From: Balanoglossus misakiensis
Lineage: Eukaryota; Hemichordata
DNA length: 64,000 nt
Direction: 5' to 3'
Assembly (NCBI GenBank): GCA_040954595.2
Contig: CM082596.2
Coordinates: 9,300,001-9,364,000 of the forward strand
How positions within the stretch are numbered: position 1 is the first letter of the stretch; each line of letters starts with the position of its first letter. Made by a program: the position numbers and the translations under genes. Below, one piece after another: positions 20,941 to 30,481 of this stretch. The notes beneath the pieces were generated by a model. That model searched no databases. It was not told the DNA's origin and saw only the letters and a program-made list of their open reading frames with translations.

Positions 20941-21215
20941 CTACAGGGTCAGGAAAAATATCATATAAGAAGAAGAAATTACTTATGGAGAATGGTTCCA
21001 TTGTATGGAATAAACTGAAAGATTAGCTTGAGTTCGAGCAGTACATCCCAACACACAACCCCAACCCTGAATCAAAGTTTAGAGTGTGTAATGTCTGCTC
21101 CAGCAAAATTTTATGGAATCAATTGTATGCACGACTGAGTTATTTTTTCAGCATACCACCAACACAGTTCAATAAAAATATAGTTTTATCTAAATTAACT
21201 GAACTGTTGACTTAC

Positions 21216-21720
21216 CAAGAACTTCAAGACCTTTGTCATGGAGAGCTTGTACAACCTTGTCACATTCATCTCTCAATCTGACATCTGTCAACGATTTGTA
21301 TGCAAACCACTTCACTGGCAGAGCATATGGCTTGAACTGGCGGAATTCATCAGACACCATCCAAACAAAGACATGGCTGGCAGGCACGCGACGTTTTCTC
21401 ATGACTCCCTTTTGTAGCGTCACTAGAGTTTCTCTAATACTGGTTAAGCGTTGTGACAAGTCAGGAATCGTATGCAGGATGTTATCATCTATGTCACTGC
21501 AAACCATAGCTGCTCCAAGTATATCAATTTCACCATCACCAGTGATGTCTTTCAGGATGGATTTAATATTCTGGAGAACTGCTTCACAACAATCCACTAT
21601 GTGTGAAAATTCTACCATATCCCACTGGATAGTATGGAAAGCCATGACTGTCTTATGATGTGTGACAACTTTATGTGGTGAGGTTATCATCCTGTTCTTC
21701 ATTCCTGTCACAATATGTAA
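21216..21720 (-). CDS. Exon of the multicopy-family gene
   Basis: A long open stretch with donor GTAAGT after 21216. It encodes DMVEFSHIVDCCEAVLQNIK, DGEIDILGAAMVCSD and HVFVWMVSDEFRQFKPYALP. The 5' border is uncertain. About 58 bp within its 5' part (21633-21690) recur inverted at 22900-22957, so this end of the exon has been copied or rearranged. Confidence 0.5.
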
Positions 21721-21778
21721 CCTCTTCTTCATCAGAATCAAAAGGTGCTGTGCAGGTCATCATGTGTTCACGTAATTA

Positions 21779-22413
21779 ACAAATATCATATTCATTTAAA
21801 CAGCCCATACACATCTGGGTTATTGGATCTTCATCAGTCTCTGGATTGATCGGTTTAGTAGACAAGTTTTTCTGCACAGGTCTTATGTATATCTTACTCT
21901 GAGCCCCTAAATTAGCTTTCAAATCAGGAACTGACCAACTGCATGTGATTACCTTTAGTTTCTTAGCATGAGCACAATATAGCAGTTCTACACCCCCACA
22001 ATCACGTATTTGTGGAAATCCAGCATCAGACATCAAAGTATCCATCAAGTCTCTGCTATTACATTCGTTGTCAAAAGTTAGCCGTTTCAGTCCAAGTCCA
22101 GCACGAGTTAGTATCTGCTTGATTTCAGACGATGGGACGCTACTGGTGTTACGATCAGCAAGACAAACTGTCCAGTCCATGTCCGCTTACATTTCTTTGC
22201 ACGACTTCTTCGGCCATAACTGTGTTCTCCTCTGTTTTGATTAGGCGTAAACAAAAGTGACCGCTCCCTTTGTACGTGACTTGAACTTGCAGTGCCACTA
22301 GTGCTGGCGACGCCAGCTTGGTCACTTCGAGAAAACTCACTTGATGTGTGGGGTCTGCATAAATCCCTCAGTCTAGAACGATCACCTACTTTGGTAACTC
22401 CCAATCGAGCCAT
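21779..22413 (-). pseudogene. 5' exon(s) of the multicopy-family (G2E3-like annotated) gene, with a frameshift
   Basis: The frame from the ATG at 22413 gives MARLGVTKVGDRSRLRDLCR, a Ser-rich linker and RRSRAKKCKRTWT. Near 22180-22195 the frame must change to continue with VCLADRNTSSVPSSEIKQIL, RAGLGLKRLTFDN, GGVELLYCAHAKKLKVI and SKIYIRPVQKNLS. The K-x-W-T...VCL, AGLG and YIRP-[IV]-QK-[DN]-L blocks match, from memory, genes annotated as G2/M-phase-specific E3-ligase-like in corals and fish. Either an indel or an unseen short intron separates the two parts. Confidence 0.5.
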
Positions 22414-22631
22414 TCTTCATTGGTTAAGGACAATACTGCTGTAATATCGATTCTTTCCTCCTGAAATCTTGGGAGGAGTCGTATGAGCCCCGCTCTCCTC
22501 AGCAAGTCCTCCATTTTGACTTTTATCAATAGAAAAAGAGCGCCCTCCGTAACAGCGCCCTCGTCACATCATAAAGAAGTAACATCACATCATAAAGAAG
22601 TAACATCACATCATAATGGCATGTCCTCATC

Positions 22632-22912
22632 ACGTAAAGCAATAACCTCCCCACGTCGTTGCATGTCCTCATCACGTCAAGAAATAACCTCACCACGTCG
22701 TTGCATTTCCCCATCACGTCAAGAAATAACCTCCCCACGTCGTTACATGTCCCCATCACGTCAAGAAATAACCTCCCCACGTCGTTGCATGTCCCCATCA
22801 CGTCAAGAAATAACCTCCCCACGTCGTTGCATGTCCTCATCACGTAAAGCAATAACCTCCCCACATCGTTGCATTTCCCCATCACGTCAAGTAATAACCT
22901 CACCACATAAAG
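22632..22912. repeat. 42-bp minisatellite (coding-compatible in both strands)
   Basis: About seven tandem units of the type CGTTGCATGTCCCCATCACG plus TCAAGAAATAACCTCCCCA, period 42 bp. A period divisible by three keeps frames open on both strands (plus 22483-23040 encodes SPRRCMSPSRQEIT units; minus 22526-22906 encodes DVGRLFLDVMGTCN units). I regard both ORFs as by-products of the repeat, not genes. Confidence 0.85.
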
Positions 22913-23150
22913 TTGTCACACATCATAAGACAGTCATGGCTTTCCATAGTATAGCTCTTATTTTGGTCTCATTCTTAATTTTGCCGCTGGTGATTTTCTC
23001 ATTTTCTTTCTTTGATGCACTCACGCCTATCAAAATATAAAATAGGAAGTGATTTTATTGTGAAATTATAAAAATGTGGTTTGGTAATGAAAAAATACAT
23101 AGATACAAATAGTTACAATTAAAAATGCAAAAAAGCATTTTTTTTAAGTC

Positions 23151-23459
23151 TTAACTATCACTGCACCAACCTTTCTTGGCAAACAGTAGGTCATTTTCAA
23201 TATCATGCTTCAAATTGAGAAGATCTTCTACGATAGCCTTCACATTTCGCCTTGTTCCAAGGCCGGTCTTTTTAATGGTCTGTATGCGGTCCAGATATTC
23301 TCTGTGTGTTTTCTGTACTGTTCCGTCGCCCATATCTACATCCCCATTCCATTCTAATGTTCTCGACTCAAAAAGTCCTTTATTTACATCTGTTGCATCC
23401 CCCTTCAACCACACTCTCTGAGTGGGCATGTTTTCCTTCATGTCTGATAAGACTTTATC
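23151..23459 (-). CDS. 3' exon of a SANT/Myb-like multi-exon gene
   Basis: A TTTTTTTCAG acceptor precedes 23459. The exon encodes DKVLSDMKENMPTQRVWLKG, then GTRRNVKAIVEDLLNLKHDI and ENDLLFAKKGWCSDS before a TAA. Composition and acceptor are those of a real exon. It is the last recognisable coding exon downstream of the SANT-like exons on the minus strand. Function unknown. Confidence 0.5.
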   Translation of the reverse strand, partial: DKVLSDMKENMPTQRVWLKGDATDVNKGLFESRTLEWNGDVDMGDGTVQKTHREYLDRIQTIKKTGLGTRRNVKAIVEDLLNLKHDIENDLLFAKKGWCSDS

Positions 23460-23767
23460 CTGAAAAAAACAATGCTAGAAATTAAGAGGCAGTAATAGAG
23501 ATGTATACAGAAAAAAAACCATCAGAATCAGAGAACAATATACAAGTCTATTGCTATCATTACAAATTTGTCTATTGTAGACGTCGCCTGTACAGACACC
23601 GGATCACCTTATTTGTGTATTGGCGTGACATTTCTACATCAAATAGCAACCGTTCTAAAACAACTATTAAATCTGTCCTGTAATTAGATAATATCTTTTT
23701 TTCACACGTTTTTATCAAACTGTTCTTCTGTTACAAATGAAAACAGGTGTACGTAGAATTGACATAC

Positions 23768-23832
23768 CTGAAATTATGGTCCACTAATAAATCCACTGCC
23801 TTGCATGTCCCTGTTGAGGGTTGACCTACTGA
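23768..23832 (-). CDS. Small exon of the SANT/Myb-like gene
   Basis: The acceptor TTCCAACAG and donor GTATGT delimit 65 nt encoding QSVGQPSTGTCKAVDLLVDH plus NFR. An alternative acceptor (TTTGTTTTAG, ~23856) would give a frame with a TAA, so the shorter exon is preferred. Confidence 0.4.
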
Positions 23833-24140
23833 CTGTTGGAATATTCACTTTTGCCTAAAACAAAAATAAACGGGTATATACCAGTGGGAAAATGAAAGGC
23901 AGCACACTCAACGAATGAATTAGTCTTTTTGGGTTGTTTTACTAAGTATCGTACAAATTATCAACCATATCAAGAACTAGCAGTTCAAGTTTCTGTTATT
24001 TAACAATATCTTAAGGATATACGTGCAGAACATACGGATTTTCATTATACATACAAAAGTTAATTCAAAAATCAACAATTAAAAGAAATGACAATACTTT
24101 CAATTGTACTGAACGTACATCCTAAAGTATTTCACTTTAC

Positions 24141-24275
24141 CTTCATTGGATCACGTGTGATAGGTGTGCAATCTCCTGCTTTAAACATTGGCCCAGTAAA
24201 CAAGTTAAAGCCCTTTCCCCCAAGTTCATCATAAATTGATTGGGTGAACTTCCGGAGATCCGGTGGGCAGGTGAT
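24141..24275 (-). CDS. Exon of the SANT/Myb-like gene
   Basis: The acceptor TTACAG and donor GTAAAG delimit 135 nt encoding ITCPPDLRKFTQSIYDELGG and KGFNLFTGPMFKAGDCTPIT plus RDPMK. Too short for an automatic ORF call but with clean splice sites and composition. Confidence 0.5.
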
Positions 24276-24505
24276 CTGTAAATCGATAGGTGTATTCACA
24301 ATCTGAACATATTTTAATGAGGTTATTGTGATGTATGTATTACACTTTTATATAAATGTGTTCTAGTTTTCTGATCACATTTGTCAAATAAAATCATAGA
24401 CACCTGGTATAGTACAACAAAGTAGATTTCCAAATATACGACTGCATGTGATTGCTGATGAATTGCGATAAATTAACAAACATCAATTTTTTTGTTGGCA
24501 AATAC

Positions 24506-24939
24506 CTGATTTGTATGTGATGCAATGAAGAACTGCAGAGAGTACTCCAAAACCCCATATGGCATCCTGTCGGTTGGGAATCGAGAATCACTCCCACCAG
24601 TCCTCATTGTACCAAAACCTCTAGCAGCTAGATAAATCAGATTTGGTTTATGTTTATCTTGTTGATGTGCCATGGCCTGCAATGCCAGTTGAAGAAAATC
24701 AGTGGGACAGTCTAGCTCCACATGTTCCACAATTTGCTTGAATGCCACATCCATAACGGCCATCAAGCATGCTGGTTCTAATGTCTGAAGGGATGTTATG
24801 ATGTCTGACAGTGTTGATGACATGTTTTCATCATGATCCACATCATCCTGTAAGACCTCTATACCATAGTGATCTTCTGCAACATGAAGTTTTTGAAACT
24901 TCTCTCTCAAATGTACTGCTTTCCGCTGACAAGATTTCC
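24506..24939 (-). CDS. Large exon of the SANT/Myb-like gene
   Basis: The acceptor TGTTTTGCAG and donor GTATTT delimit 434 nt. The translation has KSCQRKAVHLREKFQKLHVA, a DDVDHDENMSS acidic piece, LEPACLMAVMDVAFKQIVEH and GFGTMRTGGSDSRFPTDRMP. The family is not recognised; the basic/acidic N-terminal part followed by a helical region fits a chromatin or transposase-associated protein. Confidence 0.55.
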
Positions 24940-25276
24940 CTGCAAAACATGACAAAGTTTGATTTTTCCTGAAATACAAATTACTGGTAATATAAAAAGT
25001 TTTATTTTGAAGATAAAGGAACATTACCATATTTTATGGCGGTGCTTTTTAAAAGTGTAACATGTCTGAAAGCAATTCCAAGTTACGTACTTTTAAAGTA
25101 CAAAATGTACCAATGCCCAACCCTTAATTAATAAGTCCAGATATATGATTCATAATTCTAGGGAATTTACATGTTCCCTTTTTCAAAGCGAAAACCATTT
25201 CATTTCAATTTCACAACCATGCATGCACCACTCCATTTCCAGATATGCATCTAAGGAAATTAAATTATATACTTAC

Positions 25277-25427
25277 ACCCTCTCTCAGGACTATCAAATC
25301 CACTCTTCTCCCAGATGTATTTTGACATGTTCTTCCAAAAATCTGCAGGAAGTCCCTCGGCCCAATCACCCTCAGTATGATTTGTCATATATTCTACCAG
25401 AAGTTTTTCTTCTGTTCGAGTCCATGT
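25277..25427 (-). CDS. SANT/Myb-like DNA-binding exon
   Basis: Clean acceptor (TTTATAATAG) and donor (GTAAGT) delimit 151 nt encoding TWTRTEEKLLVEYMTNHTEG, then DWAEGLPADFWKNMSKYIWE. The spacing of Trp, Glu-Glu-Lys-Leu-Leu, and a later W-x-x-x-x-x-x-[FY] with basic helix resembles the Myb/SANT-like domain of domesticated Harbinger and related genes, which use it for DNA binding. This is a pattern call without alignment. Confidence 0.5.
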
Positions 25428-25454
25428 CTATTATAAAAAAATTTACAAGAAATA

Positions 25455-25661
25455 CTGCAAAACGGGTAATTTTCGCGACAGGAATTTTTCGGAATATCAA
25501 AACAGGCAACTGTTACGCGAGGATTAATTTTCATGTTCTCGTATTTCACTGCATCGTTATATCCGGGGGAAAAAAATATTTTACGCGACTTTTTATTTTC
25601 ACGTTGTTTTGGCTCTCGCGTATTTAGCGAATATTGCTCGCGAAAATAACCCGTTTTACAG
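25455..25661. mobile_element. 207-bp MITE with CTG(C/T)AAAACGGGT ends, TA target site
   Basis: The left end CTGCAAAACGGGTAATTTTC and the right end (reverse) CTGTAAAACGGGTTATTTTC form ~24-bp inverted repeats ending in TTTTCGCGA, with TA on both sides. Such CGGGTTATTTTCGCG-ended MITEs are, from memory, widespread in marine invertebrate genomes. It lies upstream of the SANT-like exon, in an intron. Confidence 0.85.
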
Positions 25662-25890
25662 TATGTAACACCTATCAGGTAGCATATGTTTGATTATGAC
25701 ATTAACAATGCGTGCAATGGGCTGCCCTAAAATTTCGCCGAGATTATGCTGATAAACACCAGCAACAGTCGCGTGACGTGAGATATGATGGGTACACCAT
25801 TAGTTACATGTTGTCAAGTTCAATGGGCGGTGCTGCGAGCTAGGTACCGCAACACGAAAATAAAAGGTCTATTCTCCATGTCTCACTCAC

Positions 25891-25989
25891 CTTGCCACGA
25901 CCAGTGATTCCCAAAACTTTCCTCGACTTTTCCTTCTGTCCGAGACTCTTTCCATCAGGAGAGCTCCGTAAATCTTTCCTCTTACTCAT
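25891..25989 (-). CDS. First exon of the SANT/Myb-like gene
   Basis: ATG at 25989, donor GTGAGT after 25891. It encodes MSKRKDLRSSPDGKSLGQKE and KSRKVLGITGRGK, a basic leader that would act as a nuclear localisation region. The upstream 150 bp are CpG-containing and lack further in-frame coding sequence, which supports this as the start. Confidence 0.5.
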
Positions 25990-26589
25990 TTTGGTATCTG
26001 TCCAGCGTCCCCGGAGCTCGCGATCACACAGACCCAATGTTTACGTCTGACGTCATAATCACCTGATTTTGACACGGGCTCACGAGACGTAGTACGTTAC
26101 GTTGCCGATATTGCATATTAATTAGGTAACTTTGAACATCAGGGGCGGCTAAACAAGGGTGGAGCAATCTGGAGCAATCATTCTAGACGGAAGTGTGACA
26201 ACTTATCTACAACATATTTGAGTATTGAGACTTGCGGTGTTAAAATAAATTAGAAAACCGCGTGTTGTTAACATCTCATCACAGTCGTACCACGAATTCG
26301 GCCGATCCGAAAAAGAGGGGTAGCGGGCAAACAGCTCTAAAATTTCGTGATGGTTGTGTCCCCAACTACTTGAAAATGAAAGTTGGTAGGAAATTCAAAA
26401 TAAAAAGCGGGGAATCAGAAAAAAAAATCGAGATGTTTATTACTCATGAATTATTCATATTATGCAAATAAGTCTATTCTTTCAGCCAATCGCGGCGTGC
26501 ACAACCCCCCCTGGTCGCAGCCTAGTCTGGTCCCCTGCCCCATCCCCGCCGCTGGCTGCACTGCTCAAGGTAAGGGTCAGGTACGGGCC

Positions 26590-26621
26590 GCCATTTTGGT
26601 CAGGATCCTGACCAAAATGGC
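26590..26621. repeat. Perfect 32-bp palindrome
   Basis: The sequence GCCATTTTGGTCAGGA is followed immediately by its exact reverse complement. It contains two inverted AAAATGGC/GCCATTTT motifs that match YY1-like sites. It sits 50 bp upstream of an ATG at 26672, inside the left inverted repeat of the RecQ-bearing element. Confidence 0.9.
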
Positions 26622-26671
26622 AGACTGTCACATCACTTCAACTGTTCAGTGACGTCACATGATACACCAAA

Positions 26672-26845
26672 ATGGCTGCGACCGAAACAACACCAGTAAA
26701 GATCAACGCAAGTACATGTGTTGCTTGTGGGGAAGGTGAGCAGCGGTTAAAGAAAATTTACGGCAACAATCGACTACAAATGTTGATCTTCAAATATGGG
26801 GACATATTTGACATATATGTACGGTATGGTTACCACCCGAGTTTG
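26672..26845 (+). CDS. Putative first exon on the plus strand in the RecQ-bearing element
   Basis: ATG in a good context (CAAAATGGCTG) opens MAATETTPVKINASTCVACG and EGEQRLKKIYGNNRLQMLIF. The C-x-x-C-x-E near the start looks like the beginning of a zinc finger. Its tail overlaps the 3' end of the minus-strand RecQ exon, so part of the frame is a shadow. No downstream exon was found with confidence. Confidence 0.3.
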
Positions 26846-27529
26846 GAGGTCTCTTTCTGACAATTAATTTGATATTTCTTCTGTCAATGTTTGAAGACAC
26901 AATTGTCGGGTTTTTCAACAGCAGTAGTTCACTGATTTCTGCCCGTGTCTCAATCGTAGAAGTAGCTGTCATCGCCAAAACTTTTGCATTATTAAATATT
27001 GCCCGGAGGTTTTTTAAATGTTTGAAATCAGGGCGAAAGTCAGTACCCCATTGCACAACACAATGTGCCTCATCGATCACTATGTGGGTAACCTTCTTCT
27101 GCCACACTGGTCTTCTAAAAACTTCAAACGCTTCTGGCTGCAGAATATGTTCTGGGTGTGAGAAAACGTAGGTAAAGTCGCCATCTAGAAAGCATTTTTT
27201 CACAGTACTCCCGAAAGAAAAATTACGGTCGATCTTCACGGCTTCAACACCCAACTTGCTGCATTGTTCCTCGATGATTGCGTTTGGTGGAGTTATTATA
27301 ACGACAGCAGCAGTCTCCGGTGGGAATAGAATCGGCAGTGATTCAAATATCACTGACTTTCCATATCCTGTTGGCAACAGCGCGATACAGTCTCCTTTCA
27401 AGCACACTGCCAAACAGTCCACCTTTTCGGTTTTAAAAAAGTGAAAGCAGAGCCGCGTCAACGGTTAATACAAGACAGTGCATATTTTGTGCGAATAACA
27501 AAGTCGAGCGTTTCTTTGAACGACGCCAT
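26790..27529 (-). pseudogene. RecQ-like DNA helicase, N-terminal half, with an early frameshift
   Basis: ATG at 27529 opens MASFKETLDFVIRTKYALSC-INR; one missing base near 27461 then breaks the frame. The main frame continues with CIALLPTGYGKS (Walker A), VTHIVIDEAHCVVQWG (DEAH box) and LAMTATSTIETRAEI (motif III). The frame ends after RRNIKLIVRKRPPN, so helicase motifs IV-VI and the RQC zinc domain are absent. A GTAACC donor near 26835 suggests only the first exon is carried by this element. As it stands it cannot encode a working helicase. Confidence 0.8.
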
Positions 27530-27699
27530 TGTTTGTCGTCTGAAAACTTTATTGACAAATCAGCACGCTCGATATTAATGTCCAATCACAGCCTTTACCT
27601 GACCCCTTTCGTGAGTGTAGCGCCAGCAGCGGGAGAAAGGGGGCAGGGTACCAGACTAGGTCGCAGCCATAACTTTTCTATACATATTCATGAGTAAAC

Positions 27700-28550
27700 A
27701 GTGTCGTCCGCGATTCCGGGGTCAGATTTAAAATGTCGTAAACCAGAAGAATTGACCATAACAGAGCTGAAGAGATCAGCCCGAACGCAGGTCAGCCATT
27801 TGACCGTTAATTGCCCAGTTTTTTAGTTCTGGTGACGCCCTCAACGTTCTGTCGTACACACAGCCAGAAGTGGCATGCGAAAGTCCCGCGCTTTTTTTAA
27901 TGCCAAATTAACAAGCAGGGACGGCAGTTGAATGACTCAAACTGATAAAATGGCCAAAATTATATCTAAACTACATATCTGTATGTTTTTTGTTGGTAAA
28001 AAACACGTTTTCTTTGCAAAAATGAGCGAATTACGGAGTGACCCCAGAACAACTAAAATCAAAACACGCCGCACTTCCGGGTTTTTACGAACTGCCGCAC
28101 TTTTATATAAAAATGAATTTTTAAATTTAAACATCATTTTCAGTGAATTCGATATATCTTGTAATAAAATTTAAAAAATCATGATGCAACCCCCAGAGGT
28201 ATTCCCTCAAGAGCTCCTTAAACTCAGCCCGTATTGTGACGCAACAGCCTCAGAGTAGCTCATAGAATTGCACGTACTTGGCCGAGTTGTATCGCCGAAC
28301 TGTTGCTCAGCAGAGTCTGCAATCATCAAATTTTCGTTGTGTCGAAATTGGCTAGCATGATCGCTGTATTTCAGCGTATAAATCTTGTACTGTCTCCCCT
28401 TGCTCTCTCCCCGTTCTGAACAGTTTGTGGAGAGTGGAAGGCCAAAGTCACAGGGGGCCTAGTTGAGGATTTCATTCGTAGTCGTACAGCTCGTAGTGCC
28501 TATATCGTGGACGCGGTCAGTCTATGTATCAGAATAGACAAATTACAAAA
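27700..28550. other. Non-coding stretch
   Basis: No exon was seen. The region 28060-28140 (GCCGCACTTTTATATAAAA) resembles the start of the ~187-bp repeat units at 29006 and 29193. Confidence 0.4.
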
Positions 28551-28678
28551 GCTTGTTCTCAATAAACATAACTTCAGTCATTTCTTTTCTTTTGACACTG
28601 TGCTCAAGTCTTCAAACTATGAATCACTGTGGCAATCAAGATGAACCGTGGACATACGTGCATGTACACAGTGCCCGT

Positions 28679-28752
28679 AGCTCTGCGTGGCAGCCTGGGC
28701 TTTGTGTGTACGTCTGCGGTGATAAGACACGCAGCCCAGCCAAGCAGAGCTA
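28679..28752. repeat. Imperfect hairpin
   Basis: AGCTCTGCGTGGCAGCCTGGGCT at about 28679-28701 faces AGCCCAGCCAAGCAGAGCT at about 28733-28751, and GTGCCCGTAGC occurs on both sides as a direct repeat. Non-coding. Confidence 0.6.
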
Positions 28753-29005
28753 ACAGTGCCCGTAGCACTCGACCGTAGCATCGGCAATAATGCACTGAAA
28801 ATTGACATTGCAAATCGTAGGAATATATCTGTAGGAACAGAGTCATATACAGTTTTACAGTAATTTAATGTTTTATTATATCCAAGAAAGTGTGGCTCGT
28901 TCCATGGTCACCAGACAAAACAAATCGCGCAGTTCACTTCACATCGTGTACACTGGCTGCGCCTGCACGAAACGCGGAAGTCGAGCCGCGTCACGTAAAG
29001 TGCAA

Positions 29006-29365
29006 GGTTCACAAGAAAGCGCCGCACTTTTTTATAAAACGTCTGAAACACTTCAAATTTTGCCTAGCGTTAGATTGATAAATAACCTAACTCGCGATGT
29101 AAAAATTGTCGGGCAACCTTAAATATTTCTTAAAAGACGGATAGGTGAACTTGAGAAATGTCACAATAACTCGCGTTCACCGGAAAATGAAGGGTTCACG
29201 AGAAAGTGCAGCACTTTTATATAAAACGTCCGAAACACTTCAAATTTAACACAGCTTTAGACTGATAAATTACCTAACTTGCGGTGTAAAGATTATTGTG
29301 CAACCTCCAATATTTCTTGAGATACGGGTCGGTAAACTTGAAAAACATCGCAATACCTCCGTTTT
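29006..29365. repeat. Tandem pair of ~187-bp units
   Basis: GGTTCAC(A/G)AGAAAG(C/T)GC at 29006 recurs at 29193. The two units share CACTTTT(T)ATATAAAACGTC, GAAACACTTCAAATTT, TTAGA(C/T)TGATAAAT and CTTGA(G/A)AAA blocks in order. No ORF. Confidence 0.75.
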
Positions 29366-29369
29366 TCAT

Positions 29370-30480
29370 TCACGGTCGATCGTGGGAAAAAACGTCTACA
29401 ACCCAATCCCACCATGCTTAAGGCGCGATAATCTGCCAACATATCCGTACGATTCTAGTTTTATCGATACTGTTGTCATTTCAAGGTAAAGACTCTCCAA
29501 TCGGACAAAATCGCCCGTGTTTTCTGAAGGTTAGCGCAACAACAAAAATAAGCTACCATTTTGAAAATAGTCACGTGACTTTTTCCAATAAACGCCCTCA
29601 TCGTTGGGTGGTTGCGTTCGGGCTGAGATGGCTGAGATGCAGAAAGGGTGCCAGTCTACGTGGAAACAAGCGAGAACTTGTTGAAAGGTAACGAAAATTT
29701 TATAATTTTTAGCGAGTTTTTGTAATGCTGCCTGCTACCACCGACAGCCAATGCTATCGCCGATAGCAAAGCTGCACAAGATTTCATTTCACACATGTGA
29801 AGTTCGCCGCCCCACCCCGATTTGTGCAAAAAATAAACTGAGCAACCTGTTGTTAGCGTGAATACTGCCAACTCGCTTGGCAGCCGAAATTATACTAGTA
29901 ATTTTCTTTATGGAGGGATCGTGTTTGACTGCATGCTTAGTACAGATCGACGATCGGCCCGGGTTACATCAGGCCCGGTACCCTTACCGTGCGTGACGAT
30001 GTTACGCACGACATACTGGCAGGCTGTCTGGTATACTTTCGCCCAGTGTAGAGCTACAGCTTGTATAGTTTAGAGCCAAAGTTGATGTAGATTGTCAGTT
30101 TGTTAGAAAGGATTAGATAATGGGCCGTTGATGTACATGTAGTACAATGTATACAGCAGCTACATATTTACAACATTGTATGTATGCAGGTCATGTTGGG
30201 TCATCAAGTTTGAATAGATTCGTGTACATGTACTTGAATAACTAACTAACTAAAACAATCAAAATTTTGTTTCTATCACGAAAGAATTTAGAATATATTA
30301 AAGTCTCAAAAACTTGTACCGGTATACTTCATTGACATACCATTCATCTATTTTTTTTCTAATGTAAACATTGGGAAAATGGAGTTATTTCTTTGATTAA
30401 TTGATTTTGTTTTGGTAAAGTGCAGTACTTTACTCACGCTAGAGCAGTATTAACATTCTTTTAAATATTTTTCGTATCAT
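29370..30480. other. Stretch without recognised genes
   Basis: It should hold the left end of the ISL2EU-like element and upstream exons of the SWIM/YqaJ gene, but neither could be placed. Confidence 0.3.
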
Positions 30481-30481
30481 A

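Larger units (their letters stand above)
26440..27697. mobile_element. Terminal-inverted-repeat element carrying a RecQ-like helicase exon
   Basis: Left TTACTCATGAAT (from 26440) and right reverse TTACTCATGAAT (ending 27697) are inverted. Both are followed inward by GCAGCCTAGTCTGGT/GCGACCTAGTCTGGT, CCCTGCCCC, GCTGGC and GGGTCAGGTA blocks in the same order, so imperfect inverted repeats of about 150-180 bp flank a central coding part. The element's class is unknown; target duplications were not identified. Confidence 0.65.

Noticed and set aside
22632-22912. CRISPR-like array
   Set aside because: Units are contiguous 42-bp tandem repeats without unique spacers, in a eukaryotic sequence.
22483-23040. 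185-codon Ser/Arg-rich ORF as a gene for an SR-like protein
   Set aside because: The repeat period alone explains the open frame; the 3' end is continuous with non-repeat DNA copied from the opposite-strand exon.
28553-28846. Small overlapping ORFs on both strands
   Set aside because: They sit in an imperfect hairpin, with no splice sites or motifs.
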